DNA of 37,633 nt from a virus: IMG/VR virus record IMGVR_UViG_3300027861_000084, positions 1 through 37,633 of that record. One strand, written 5' to 3'. The position numbers and the translations under genes were made by a program. Shown here piece by piece: positions 22,856 through 30,211 of the stretch. The notes beneath the pieces were generated by a model. The model made no database searches and had not been told where the DNA came from. It saw only the letters and a program-made list of their open reading frames with translations. Within the stretch, counting starts at the first letter, position 1, and each line of letters opens with the position of its first letter.

Positions 22856-22874
22856 TGTGTCTAGGGTAGACACA
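22856..22874. other. Perfect hairpin between portal and scaffold genes
   Basis: TGTGTCTA-GGG-TAGACACA is a perfect 8-bp stem with a 3-base loop in the 83-base gap between portal and scaffold. No T-run follows on the minus strand, so it is not a classical terminator. It may be an mRNA processing or stability element, or a protein site. Confidence 0.6.
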
Positions 22875-22916
22875 ACACGTCACACCCCGCGAGTATGCGG
22901 CGCACTCGGCAGCGGG

Positions 22917-24332
22917 TCAAGCGTCGTTGTTCGCGGGCGGTTGCGCGGGCTCGGGCTCAACAACGCCAGCCTTCGCCGCCGCCTCCATCTGGACGGCAAG
23001 CGTATCTGCTCGGTTCTCGACCACGATCGACTTGGCCAGCGACCGGCCGACGTTGCGCGCAATCGACACCCGCTCGACCGCAGAAGACTCGCCCGACTCA
23101 TCCTTGACCTTGTTCGCGTTCGCTTCCTGCGCCGGGTCAGGGATCATCTGTAGCGCGTTCCAGCGGACGGACGATAGGGTTGCCGTCTCGGGGATCGGCA
23201 CCGGGTCGCTGAACATGCGCGACATCTCGCCAATCAGCGCGAACACCTCCTGCTCTGCCTGCCTCCAAATGCGCTTCCAGACACGGCGGGACTCTTCGCG
23301 GTCCTCGCGGTCGGCTTGACGTGCCGCGCCGGTCTGCGCCGTGTTCGCCTTCATGAACCGATTGGGGCTCATGTCGCGCATCATGGCCAGCACCTTGAGG
23401 CTGTTTTCATCAAGGCGACCGTACTGGTCAAGGTCGGGGCGGTGGCCGACGACGGAGAACTTGGCGCCGGCAATCAGCGGGGCGAGCATCGTGTCCGGGC
23501 CCGTCTTCAAGTTCTCCACAAGCGCGTTGGTCGGCACGTCCTCGCCGGTAAACTCCAGCACCTTCTGCCCGTGCGCCTGGAAGTGAGCAATCAGGTTCCT
23601 GTCGCTGTCACCCAAGTTCATGGCGATGGCGAGCGACAGCAGCGGCTCGTCGACCGACCCAAAGAAGCGGCCGGACTTCGGCGTGTTCGTTCGCACGGTG
23701 ACCAACGGGATCCGGCCAAACGGGTTCCCGCCGCCGGGGAAGACGGGGATCTTGTCGCCGTTGCCCTGCACAAAGATCTCGTCTTGCGTCAGGGTCATCC
23801 ACCCATAGCACTGCGACCCGTTGACCGTGCCCAGTGGCCAGCGCAGACGAACCTCGCGCGCCTTGGTGATGTCCTGCACATCCATGCCGGATGCGGTGGA
23901 CACAGCCATCTCCCACGGCGCATAGGACCGAAGCGTGTACCTACGCGGGCCGTCTGGCAGGACAAGCATCACCATCGTCCGCTGCGGCACAAGCCGGCGG
24001 TGGGCGTGATTGAACTTCTCGTCGAGTTTGCTGTTCCGGTAGATGTCCAGCAGCTTTTTGTTCTGCTCAGAGTTGACGCCGCCAAACGTGCGGAAGGCGT
24101 CGACCGCGTACAAGGTCGCCTGCTCCTGCGCCATCCGCTCGACCAGCGGCACAAAGCGATCGATCATCTTGCGCCACGAGTTCGGGAACGCGGCTTGCAG
24201 CTCCGCCTCCATCGAAGAGAAGTCGCCCTCAAGGAACTCGTCCAACTGCCGGCTGTTCTCTTGGAACGCCTCCCAATCGATGTCATCCCAAGGCTCGTCG
24301 ATCCAGACCAACCCGCTGCCGATGCTGCCCAT
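22917..24332 (-). CDS. Portal protein
   Basis: A protein of 471 aa, directly downstream of the large terminase, which is the usual place for a portal. It has a helical N-terminus rich in acidic residues, a middle segment with beta structure (Leu-Arg-Trp-Pro-Leu-Gly, Pro-Gly-Gly-Gly-Asn-Pro-Phe-Gly-Arg-Ile-Pro-Leu-Val), then long basic helices (Arg-Arg-Val-Trp-Lys-Arg-Ile-Trp-Arg-Gln-Ala) and a disordered Pro/Asn C-terminus. Length and order match portal proteins; I saw no distinctive short motif. Confidence 0.85.
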   Translation of the reverse strand: MGSIGSGLVWIDEPWDDIDWEAFQENSRQLDEFLEGDFSSMEAELQAAFPNSWRKMIDRFVPLVERMAQEQATLYAVDAFRTFGGVNSEQNKKLLDIYRNSKLDEKFNHAHRRLVPQRTMVMLVLPDGPRRYTLRSYAPWEMAVSTASGMDVQDITKAREVRLRWPLGTVNGSQCYGWMTLTQDEIFVQGNGDKIPVFPGGGNPFGRIPLVTVRTNTPKSGRFFGSVDEPLLSLAIAMNLGDSDRNLIAHFQAHGQKVLEFTGEDVPTNALVENLKTGPDTMLAPLIAGAKFSVVGHRPDLDQYGRLDENSLKVLAMMRDMSPNRFMKANTAQTGAARQADREDREESRRVWKRIWRQAEQEVFALIGEMSRMFSDPVPIPETATLSSVRWNALQMIPDPAQEANANKVKDESGESSAVERVSIARNVGRSLAKSIVVENRADTLAVQMEAAAKAGVVEPEPAQPPANNDA

Positions 24333-24333
24333 C

Positions 24334-25863
24334 TTAGTACCTCGCGCGCGTAGATTTCGGGTGAAGATCGCGGGGATCTTCGTCGCCGACCGGCCCTAAC
24401 CCTACCATGGACAAAACCTGGCCACCATGCAATCGCGGCATGTTGCGGCTGGCGACAACCGTGTACCTTAAACTGTCAGCCGCGTGATCTGTCACATCAT
24501 CCTTTTTCACCAAACGCTTTGAATTGCCGTCGGAATCCATCTGGTATCGAAGGTTCCGCATGGAGTAGAGCAGCGGACCTGTATCATTTCCGGTTGGCGC
24601 CATCGTCTCAAGTGAGCGAGCAAAGACCATCATGGGCGGCGTTGGATTCCCGTCCATGTCGCACGGGTTCAGCAAGTCCCTGACCATCTCCATGCCGTTG
24701 GTGACCTTCTGCTCCTGCAACGATTCCATGCCAGCCACTTGCGTCGACTGTAGACAACCGCGGAGCCAGTTGTTCTCTTGCGGGCGGGCGCGGTCGCATC
24801 CGGCGAGTTCGGGTTGCTTGCCGAACGTCTTGAGCCATCCGATCAAGTGGCGCTTCCAGTGACCGATCGGCGTGCCGTCTAGCGTCGTCTCAGCGAACCA
24901 CACCCAGCGCCCCGAGTCCTCGACCTGTGCCAGCGCGGCATAGTGGTGCCCCTTGCTGCCGCTTCCCCAGTCGACGCCCAACACCAACGGCAACTCCGTG
25001 TGGTCCTGCCAGCGCCAATCAATAACGTGTTCGTCTGTGATCGTGTAGCACGTCGCCGACGACCGCAAGACGATGCCCAAGACCTCCTGCTTGTAGCGGT
25101 CGGCTGACATCGTCCCCAGCGCCTCCAGATAGGTATCCGGCAGATAGGGGTTGTCCATCGATGTCACGGTGACCACAAAGAACCGCTCCCACTTCGCCAT
25201 TTCAACCGCGTCGCCTTTGTTGGCCGCAACCTGATAGGTCTGCTGCGCATCGTGGAATATTTTTGTGATCCCGTGCAGACCGTTGGGGGAGCTGACAAAA
25301 TCTAGGCCGGGCCATGGGCAGCGGACACGGACGCGGGCCGTGAAGACTGAGAAGACCTCGTTCGGGTCTGCCTCGCTCCACTCGGTCTCATCTGCCATCG
25401 CCCACGCGAGGTTGAGCCCGCGCACCTTGGCGATCCGGTTGTACGGCCTGAACCAGCACTTGCCGCCGTTGATCAGGGTGATGCAGCCCTGCCCGCGGTT
25501 GTAGTCCTTGATCCAAGAAATGCCCGTCGCCGACTGTAGCGCGTCTAGGTGGCTGAAGAGGTGGGGGAGCAGGACGGTGGCCAGGTCAATGCCGGTTCTG
25601 CCGAGTAGCGCGCCCTCGACGCACGGGTTCCGCATCATTCGCAGGATGCACCGCCAGGCCAGCGCGTGAGACTTTCCGCTGCCCACGCCGCCGAGCATCA
25701 TCGAAAAGTGCGCGTCGTTGATCACCCATTGCAGTTGCCGTTCGTAGAGGCCAGACACGCTGGCGAGGTCGACGACCAGATCGGCATCTACAGCGCCAAG
25801 GTCTGACGGTTCCGGTAGCGCGCCGGGGTCGTACTCAAAGCCGATGTCAGGATCTTCTGCCAT
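24334..25863 (-). CDS. Terminase large subunit
   Basis: A protein of 509 aa from ATG 25863. The ATPase domain has Walker A Gly-Gly-Val-Gly-Ser-Gly-Lys-Ser (58-65) and Walker B Met-Ala-Asp-Glu-Thr-Glu (156-161). The RNase H-like nuclease has Leu-Gly-Val-Asp-Trp-Gly (295-300, Asp298), an Asp near 357 and Asp-His-Ala-Ala-Asp-Ser-Leu (459-465, Asp463). It packages DNA into the prohead with energy from ATP and cuts the concatemer. The start overlaps the small-subunit stop (TGATG). Confidence 0.95.
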   Translation of the reverse strand: MAEDPDIGFEYDPGALPEPSDLGAVDADLVVDLASVSGLYERQLQWVINDAHFSMMLGGVGSGKSHALAWRCILRMMRNPCVEGALLGRTGIDLATVLLPHLFSHLDALQSATGISWIKDYNRGQGCITLINGGKCWFRPYNRIAKVRGLNLAWAMADETEWSEADPNEVFSVFTARVRVRCPWPGLDFVSSPNGLHGITKIFHDAQQTYQVAANKGDAVEMAKWERFFVVTVTSMDNPYLPDTYLEALGTMSADRYKQEVLGIVLRSSATCYTITDEHVIDWRWQDHTELPLVLGVDWGSGSKGHHYAALAQVEDSGRWVWFAETTLDGTPIGHWKRHLIGWLKTFGKQPELAGCDRARPQENNWLRGCLQSTQVAGMESLQEQKVTNGMEMVRDLLNPCDMDGNPTPPMMVFARSLETMAPTGNDTGPLLYSMRNLRYQMDSDGNSKRLVKKDDVTDHAADSLRYTVVASRNMPRLHGGQVLSMVGLGPVGDEDPRDLHPKSTRARY

Positions 25864-26615
25864 CACTCGACCTTGATCAAGTCGCCGACGGGACCAATCC
25901 CGCCACGCTCGCGACCCTCTTTCACTGGCGTGTCTGGTCCACCGACGACCACGCGCACTTCGACCAACTTCGGCAACTTGGGCTCATCCGACGCCAACTG
26001 TCGCGCCGTCTCGATACGCTGGCATAGGCGGGAGTGCGCCATCAGCTGCTCAGCGGGGGACAGGTGCGGGAACTCAAGCGCGCCCGTGTCAGGATGCTCA
26101 ATCGGCCGGGACATGACCATCAAGCGCTCGCACCCCCACTGGAGAAACGCATGGTGCAGCGCGGCGGGAAAGCCCTCGTCAGCGGCGAGCATGATCCGCA
26201 GCTCTGCGCCGGCATCAAGGGAGCCGTCGGTCAGCAGCGGGTTGAGCATCGCTGAGCGGATCGCCTCTTCGCTAGACGGCATTGGGGCGGTCGACTCCGA
26301 AAGCGCGCGCGCTCTGACCCTTTGCATGTGCTCGTGCGCGTAGTCCCCCGCCCCTTCCTTTATGTTGTGGGCACGCCTGGAGATTTTCGTCTTGTCCGCT
26401 TTGTGTGGGCCGCGCTTCATCGCTTTGATTGGGCTGGCTGGTCCGCCCGCCTTCCTTAGCGCGTCGAGGTCAGACGACATTACGCGCTTGCTGATTTTCA
26501 GTTCCTGCGCCAGCGCCGACCGAGCGCCCTTCTCATTGATGTTGTACCCGTCGCGCAGACGTTCAAGGATCTTGGCGCGCCGCTTCCTTGTCGCCTTTGT
26601 GTTGCCTAGGTTCAT
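25863..26615 (-). CDS. Terminase small subunit candidate
   Basis: A protein of 250 aa next to the large terminase, overlapping its start by one base. Basic N-terminal helices (1-60; Leu-Lys-Ile-Ser-Lys-Arg-Val-Met-Ser-Ser-Asp-Leu) look like a helix-turn-helix, expected for DNA recognition. A central helical region and a C-terminal Val-Glu-Val-Arg-Val-Val-Val-Gly follow, which could contact the large subunit. No clear Shine-Dalgarno is seen before ATG 26615. The call is by position and DNA-binding look. Confidence 0.75.
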   Translation of the reverse strand: MNLGNTKATRKRRAKILERLRDGYNINEKGARSALAQELKISKRVMSSDLDALRKAGGPASPIKAMKRGPHKADKTKISRRAHNIKEGAGDYAHEHMQRVRARALSESTAPMPSSEEAIRSAMLNPLLTDGSLDAGAELRIMLAADEGFPAALHHAFLQWGCERLMVMSRPIEHPDTGALEFPHLSPAEQLMAHSRLCQRIETARQLASDEPKLPKLVEVRVVVGGPDTPVKEGRERGGIGPVGDLIKVE

Positions 26616-26693
26616 GTGCGCGCATGTTACGAGTTGAGTTACGTTCTGGGTCGACCAAAGGATTTTTTTTGCGGTGGAGGCCGGCCGGGGACC

Positions 26694-27239
26694 CTACCCA
26701 TCGGAAAAAACGACCCCCATCCCCTCAGACACTCTGCGCCACGTCTTGCCGTGCACGATGGCGCCTATCGTCCCCGGATCCACCCCCAGTGATCTCGCGA
26801 TGTCCGCTTGACGCACACCACCGCGATACGCGTGCCACACCACCACAATATCCTTGTTGCAAAGGACTGATTTGCCAGACATCTCGCCACTCGGCTGCCT
26901 GTTCCTTCCCCTGCTGTCCCTGTCCCTCGCGTTGTCTGCGTCAGTACCGGCAGACAGATGCTTGGGATTGCAGCATGATGGGTTGTCGCATGAGTGCATC
27001 ACCAACAGACCATCCACCGCAATGCCGGATAGCCACGCCGCTGCACGGTGGGCAGACAGCATCCTTCGCTTTCCACTACAGAAGCAGGTGATGCGCCCAT
27101 AGCCTCGCCGCTGTTCGCCCGTCCAAGGCCAGCACTCATCACGACCGCCCTTTGTGATGCGGGACATAAGGCGTGCAGTGAACTCAGGCAGCGTCTCGTT
27201 AGATGATTCGATGATGTCGGCAATGCGCGTGGCCTTCAT
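26694..27239 (-). CDS. HNH endonuclease with C-terminal helix-turn-helix
   Basis: A protein of 181 aa. The HNH core shows His64 in Ser-Ala-His-Arg and then Met-His-Ser-Cys-Asp-Asn-Pro-Ser-Cys-Cys-Asn-Pro-Lys-His-Leu (81-95), with further Cys at 36, 52 and 54. Residues about 140-165 (Gln-Ala-Asp-Ile-Ala-Arg-Ser-Leu-Gly-Val-Asp-Pro-Gly-Thr-Ile) form a helix-turn-helix. This domain mix is typical of phage homing-type HNH enzymes. Its place beside terminase also allows a role in DNA packaging, as known for HNH proteins of HK97-like phages. It may instead be a free-standing selfish gene. No clear Shine-Dalgarno was seen. Confidence 0.85.
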   Translation of the reverse strand: MKATRIADIIESSNETLPEFTARLMSRITKGGRDECWPWTGEQRRGYGRITCFCSGKRRMLSAHRAAAWLSGIAVDGLLVMHSCDNPSCCNPKHLSAGTDADNARDRDSRGRNRQPSGEMSGKSVLCNKDIVVVWHAYRGGVRQADIARSLGVDPGTIGAIVHGKTWRRVSEGMGVVFSDG

Positions 27240-27365
27240 GCGGACACCGTACTACACCATGTCCATATCAGCAACAGTAGGTGTAGGCGCATTAATCAGC
27301 GGACAGGCAGGCGACCAGACAGGCGGTCGAGACGCACCAACCTTGGCAAGCCCCAGGCTGGCCGC

Positions 27366-27608
27366 CTACCATCCAAGAGCCCTTGCGACCATCAGCACGC
27401 ACACACCACCAACGGCGCCACCAAGGCAGGCACACGCGGCAGTAGCCACGATGCCCGCGTCTCTTCGACCGATGCCGTCAATGACGCGCTCGAGTGCGTC
27501 ATCCAGTAGCCAGAGCTTGACCCTGACCCAACCGGGCGGCGAGCCGTCCTCGTCATTAGACGCATAGACGACTCGCCGTGATCCCCGTGTTGGGCTCGTG
27601 TTTCTCAT
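27366..27608 (-). CDS. Small membrane protein upstream of HNH
   Basis: A protein of 80 aa. A hydrophobic Ala/Gly/Cys/Val segment (about 52-77) near the C-terminus would span the membrane once; the N-terminal half is Arg/Asp-rich and soluble. The start is 2 bases after the previous stop, with weak Shine-Dalgarno. No function assigned. Confidence 0.6.
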   Translation of the reverse strand: MRNTSPTRGSRRVVYASNDEDGSPPGWVRVKLWLLDDALERVIDGIGRRDAGIVATAACACLGGAVGGVCVLMVARALGW

Positions 27609-27610
27609 GC

Positions 27611-28294
27611 CTAGTCGAAGGTGATCACGGTGCTGTTCGCATACGGCGTGATGCCGGCCACGCCAGTCTCATCCGTGCCCATGGTGGTCGCGGTGACGCA
27701 GACAGCGACGCCGGACGCGCTAGCCACGTCGGTGACGTCAAACGCGACGATGCCGTTGGCGTCGGTGACCATGCCCATGATGGGGTTGGCTGCGTTGGTG
27801 CCCAGCTGGGTGCCGATGGCGACGTTGCCAATCGTGTAGGCCGCAGCGAGCTCGCCGACGACCTCAGCCCGAATGCGGGTGGCCTCGGCAACGGCGACAC
27901 CGGACGCATCAAGCACCTGCACGGTGACGGTGATCACATCCGCGATCTCGGCGCCGGCCGACAGTTCAGGAACCCGCAGGCTGCCCAACTTCGCAGCGGT
28001 GACCGTGCCGTCGAGGATGTTGATGCCGGCAAACGGCGTCGACTTCAACTCGCCCTTAGCGTCGCTGACCTCAAAGACGTAGTCGCCAGTCCCGTTGATC
28101 GTGCCGGTCTTCCAGTTGAGCGGAAGGGTGCGCACGGTGTTGGCGGGCACAAGGTACGTGTTGCCGTCTACCGTCAGCGTGTACTCGTTGGTGGCGTGCT
28201 TGTTAGTCACCTGGATCGATCGTCCGGTGAACGTAGGGGTGATCGGGACGGGGGCGGCAGCAAGGGTGCCGTTGAAGCTTTGGACGCTGGCCAT
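27611..28294 (-). CDS. Ig-like virion protein (decoration or fibre candidate)
   Basis: A protein of 227 aa. The first 70 residues form a beta domain (Ile-Gln-Val-Thr-Asn-Lys-His-Ala-Thr-Asn-Glu-Tyr-Thr-Leu-Thr-Val). Residues about 115-227 resemble a bacterial Ig-like (Big) domain (Thr-Val-Gln-Val-Leu-Asp-Ala-Ser-Gly-Val-Ala-Val, Asp-Ala-Asn-Gly-Ile-Val-Ala-Phe-Asp-Val-Thr). Such domains decorate capsids and tails. It is the first gene of the leftward late unit, far from the other head genes and before HNH and terminase. AGGAG lies 7-8 bases upstream of the start. Confidence 0.75.
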   Translation of the reverse strand: MASVQSFNGTLAAAPVPITPTFTGRSIQVTNKHATNEYTLTVDGNTYLVPANTVRTLPLNWKTGTINGTGDYVFEVSDAKGELKSTPFAGINILDGTVTAAKLGSLRVPELSAGAEIADVITVTVQVLDASGVAVAEATRIRAEVVGELAAAYTIGNVAIGTQLGTNAANPIMGMVTDANGIVAFDVTDVASASGVAVCVTATTMGTDETGVAGITPYANSTVITFD

Positions 28295-28356
28295 GGTGTG
28301 GCTCCTACTCTGATCCTGAGAGTTACCCGACGACCGCGCCGGCAGGCGTGACTATG

Positions 28357-28385
28357 GCACAAGCGCCGCAAGCGTTGCAATGGCC
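28357..28385 (-). promoter_or_regulatory. Candidate late promoter (weak)
   Basis: On the minus strand, TTGCAA can serve as a -35 box, with CATAGT 18 bases downstream as -10 (4 of 6 consensus), pointing leftward into the Ig-like/late genes. The match is modest and many phage late promoters need an activator. Confidence 0.25.
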
Positions 28386-28430
28386 ACTTTTAGATCAAGG
28401 GAGCATTCAATGGGATTGGGCACTTAGTGG

Positions 28431-28453
28431 GGCATGACAGGTTGTGTCATGCC
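28431..28453. other. Perfect 9-bp inverted repeat
   Basis: GGCATGACA and TGTCATGCC flank a 5-base loop. It lies in the gap between the end of the repressor operon and the start of the late unit. It is a candidate operator or bidirectional hairpin; no T-run follows on either strand. Confidence 0.6.
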
Positions 28454-28458
28454 TCTCG

Positions 28459-28492
28459 GTGTCACATTGGGGAATCTTCCCCACCTTGACAC
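28459..28492. other. Two-step inverted repeat
   Basis: Outer arms GTGTCA/TGACAC enclose inner arms TGGGGAA/TTCCCCA with a 2-base loop; 3-base unpaired steps lie between. Its outer half-sites share the TGTCA core with the inverted repeat at 28431-28453, which suggests a common binding protein or tandem hairpins. Confidence 0.55.
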
Positions 28493-28538
28493 GCTTGACT
28501 CCGCTTCGGTTGCGTCTCACGGTCGCTTGGCCAGACAA

Positions 28539-28640
28539 TTATCTGCCGACGACAGGAGGCGCTGCCGTGTCTGCGGACACGTAGAAGCGCGACTCCCGAG
28601 GAGGCCGGTCCACGCAACCTCGGCCCTTCACGTCATCCAT
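28539..28640 (-). CDS. Possible 33-aa peptide ending the repressor operon
   Basis: ATG 28640 overlaps the end of the previous gene by 8 bases. The peptide is Arg/Pro-rich in the middle (Arg-Pro-Pro-Arg-Glu-Ser-Arg-Phe-Tyr-Val-Ser). It would fit the close packing of this operon, but it is too short for sequence-only support. A start at 28655 would give 38 residues. Confidence 0.3.
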   Translation of the reverse strand: MDDVKGRGCVDRPPRESRFYVSADTAAPPVVGR

Positions 28641-28872
28641 CTGGGTTCGCCTCATGCCTAGCGCGAACCGTCGAGAACTCCGACCAGATGTTGCGCTCCG
28701 TTTCGGGATAGGACGGCGCGACCAGTTGCCTCGGCTGGCGCATGGATTCGCGCACGCGGGCCTGGTCAAGATGGGCGGTGAATCCGGCGGCAGTGAGCCC
28801 CTTACTGCACTTAGCGCAGATGGTCGGGAAGTGGCAGGAGCAACCTAGTTCGGCACGTAGGTTGTCGGTCAT
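28633..28872 (-). CDS. Small Cys-rich protein
   Basis: A protein of 79 aa. Cys-x-Cys (11-13) and Cys-x2-Cys (19 and 22) with an adjacent His suggest one zinc site. The rest is helical and basic (Arg-Val-Arg-Glu-Ser-Met-Arg-Gln-Pro-Arg-Gln-Leu). Its start overlaps the previous stop (ATGA). Function unknown. Confidence 0.68.
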   Translation of the reverse strand: MTDNLRAELGCSCHFPTICAKCSKGLTAAGFTAHLDQARVRESMRQPRQLVAPSYPETERNIWSEFSTVRARHEANPDG

Positions 28873-29267
28873 TTGGGTTCCCCGGAGAGGGCGGCAAGCG
28901 CGGCATCAAGATCGACACGGGCCTTGCGCGCCTCTTCGACCAGAAACGGCACGGTTGTGCGATCGCCGCAGTGCCATGCCATGGTCTGCTTCCCCTCTGC
29001 TACCCTCATCCGCCTGGCCGCTGACTTGATTGGCTCCAACTCGGCGATCCTAGTCAACGCTGCGGCATGTAGCGCGAAGTTCTCCGCCACCTCCGCCTCA
29101 AGCTCGCGTATGCGGGCGGCGCAAGCATTCCGGCAGTTGGTGACGCCGCGCGCCGCCGCCTCCATGTCCTCGCGCCGCAGCACGTTCAAATGGGCGTACT
29201 GAGCGGGGCAGTCGGCGGATTGCCTGCCGCAGTATTCGCACTTCTCCGCCAGCGTCCTATCGCTCAT
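28869..29267 (-). CDS. Coiled-coil protein with N-terminal Cys site
   Basis: A protein of 132 aa from ATG 29267 (an upstream frame to 29354 lies inside the previous gene). The N-terminus has Cys-Glu-Tyr-Cys (10-13) and further Cys; a helical, Glu/Ala/Arg-rich coiled coil covers about 50-110. It overlaps the previous gene by 11 bases and the next by 4. Not recognised. Confidence 0.68.
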   Translation of the reverse strand: MSDRTLAEKCEYCGRQSADCPAQYAHLNVLRREDMEAAARGVTNCRNACAARIRELEAEVAENFALHAAALTRIAELEPIKSAARRMRVAEGKQTMAWHCGDRTTVPFLVEEARKARVDLDAALAALSGEPK

Positions 29268-29469
29268 CTGCGGCCCCCACATCATCACGCTGGGCCACCA
29301 GTACCGGATCTCTGTCGATGTGGGCGCGTGCTGCTTCTCGCGATTCAAACGCAATCATCATCCCCACTGCGCCGTCAGCAATCGAGGTCAGGTCGACCTT
29401 GCCGCCATCAACTATCGCGATGTCCTTTAGTATCGCTGGAGAAACGAAGTAGAGTTTAGGGCCTTTCAT
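29257..29469 (-). CDS. Small unknown protein, 70 aa
   Basis: Alpha/beta small protein, with Tyr-Phe-Val-Ser-Pro-Ala at the front, Gly-Met-Met-Ile-Ala-Phe-Glu-Ser-Arg-Glu-Ala-Ala-Arg-Ala-His in the middle and an acidic tail. It overlaps both neighbours, in keeping with a compact leftward operon. No function assigned. Confidence 0.68.
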   Translation of the reverse strand: MKGPKLYFVSPAILKDIAIVDGGKVDLTSIADGAVGMMIAFESREAARAHIDRDPVLVAQRDDVGAADER

Positions 29470-29878
29470 CTGCGGTCTCCATCATCGCCACGGCGGCGGA
29501 CTGCATGGCGGCGGCGGGTGTCCGCCCGTGCGGTTCCACCAAACACGGCGCGCACCCGGCTCTCCACGGCGTATCGGGGTCAAACGGCCACCGCGCCAGA
29601 TGTTCGCCGTACCGCCCCCACCAAGCCCGCATCGGAGCCGCTGGCCACCCGTCTGCCTCTGTCAGCATCAGGTCACACGCCCCGGCGTATCGAGGTCGAC
29701 CGCTGGCCAACCTCCCAATCTCCACCGGCCACCGTTTAGCAACTTCGTCCAACTTGGCGATCATGAGCGCCCCCTGCACCACGTCGTGTTGCGTCATGCA
29801 CATCGACAACCGCTCTGCCTTGATTGCCTCACCGATTGGCAGCGCAAGGCGTTCGGCATGAAGCTCTGGGGCAGTCAT
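29456..29878 (-). CDS. Hypothetical protein after the repressor
   Basis: A protein of 140 aa from ATG 29878, overlapping the regulator stop (ATGA). It is rich in Trp and Pro in the second half (Met-Arg-Ala-Trp-Trp-Gly-Arg-Tyr, Ala-Arg-Trp-Pro-Phe-Asp-Pro-Asp-Thr-Pro-Trp-Arg-Ala-Gly). The fixed coupling to the regulator suggests a related function such as immunity or anti-defence, but this is inference. Confidence 0.68.
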   Translation of the reverse strand: MTAPELHAERLALPIGEAIKAERLSMCMTQHDVVQGALMIAKLDEVAKRWPVEIGRLASGRPRYAGACDLMLTEADGWPAAPMRAWWGRYGEHLARWPFDPDTPWRAGCAPCLVEPHGRTPAAAMQSAAVAMMETADERP

Positions 29879-30099
29879 TTGGAAACCTTCAACCGCTGCC
29901 GGCAAGTCTCGCAACGCGGAACCGTCACCAGTCCGCCAGACATCAGCGCAACAGCATTTTCAGTCGCCCGTGGAGGCAGACAACGCCCGCTACGGTACGC
30001 GTGGACCAGTTGGTGTGAGATGGACAGCTCAGCAGCCAACCCGCGCACGCTACGGCCGCTTTCGGTCATCCACTGTTTGAGTCGTTCGCCGTACGTCAT
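29875..30099 (-). CDS. XRE/Cro-type helix-turn-helix regulator with zinc pair
   Basis: A protein of 74 aa. Helix-turn-helix at about 16-40 (Val-Arg-Gly-Leu-Ala-Ala-Glu-Leu-Ser-Ile-Ser-His-Gln-Leu-Val-His), as in Cro/CI-family repressors. The short C-terminus adds Cys-x2-Cys (63-66) with Cys40, unusual for a Cro-size protein and maybe a zinc site or dimer contact. It is divergent from the early operon and 113 bases from it, facing the operator palindrome at 30150-30169. It is the best candidate for the protein that binds there and at 36267-36286. Confidence 0.82.
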   Translation of the reverse strand: MTYGERLKQWMTESGRSVRGLAAELSISHQLVHAYRSGRCLPPRATENAVALMSGGLVTVPRCETCRQRLKVSK

Positions 30100-30126
30100 G
30101 CAGTCGCTCCCTGTGTCCTGAGGGTG

Positions 30127-30155
30127 ACGCTATGCGATTTGACGGCTGGCGTCAA
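30127..30155 (-). promoter_or_regulatory. Candidate leftward promoter
   Basis: On the minus strand TTGACG (30155-30150) is followed after 17 bases by TAGCGT (30132-30127, 3 of 6). The -35 box is one arm of the operator palindrome, so binding there could autoregulate the regulator. The -10 match is weak. Confidence 0.4.
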
Positions 30156-30169
30156 CAGAGTTGTTGACG
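30139..30169. promoter_or_regulatory. Operator cluster with three TTGACG half-sites
   Basis: TTGACG at 30139-30144, its inverse CGTCAA at 30150-30155 and TTGACG at 30164-30169 form two overlapping inverted repeats. The second, with 8 bases between arms (30150-30169), has the same geometry as 36267-36286. It lies between divergent operons and overlaps both predicted -35 boxes. Confidence 0.75.
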
Positions 30170-30192
30170 TGGGTTGTTAGGGGGTGTACAAG
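30164..30192 (+). promoter_or_regulatory. Rightward early promoter
   Basis: TTGACG (30164-30169), 17-base spacer, TACAAG (30187-30192). The expected start falls near 30199, at a TAGACA motif shared with the promoter at 36281-36309. It leads into the gene at 30212 after only about 13 bases of leader. Confidence 0.65.
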
Positions 30193-30211
30193 CGGGGGTA
30201 GACAACGGCCG

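Noticed and set aside
23316-24353. Rightward open frame of 345 aa
   Set aside because: Antisense to the portal gene; composition and lack of a start signal mark it as a shadow.
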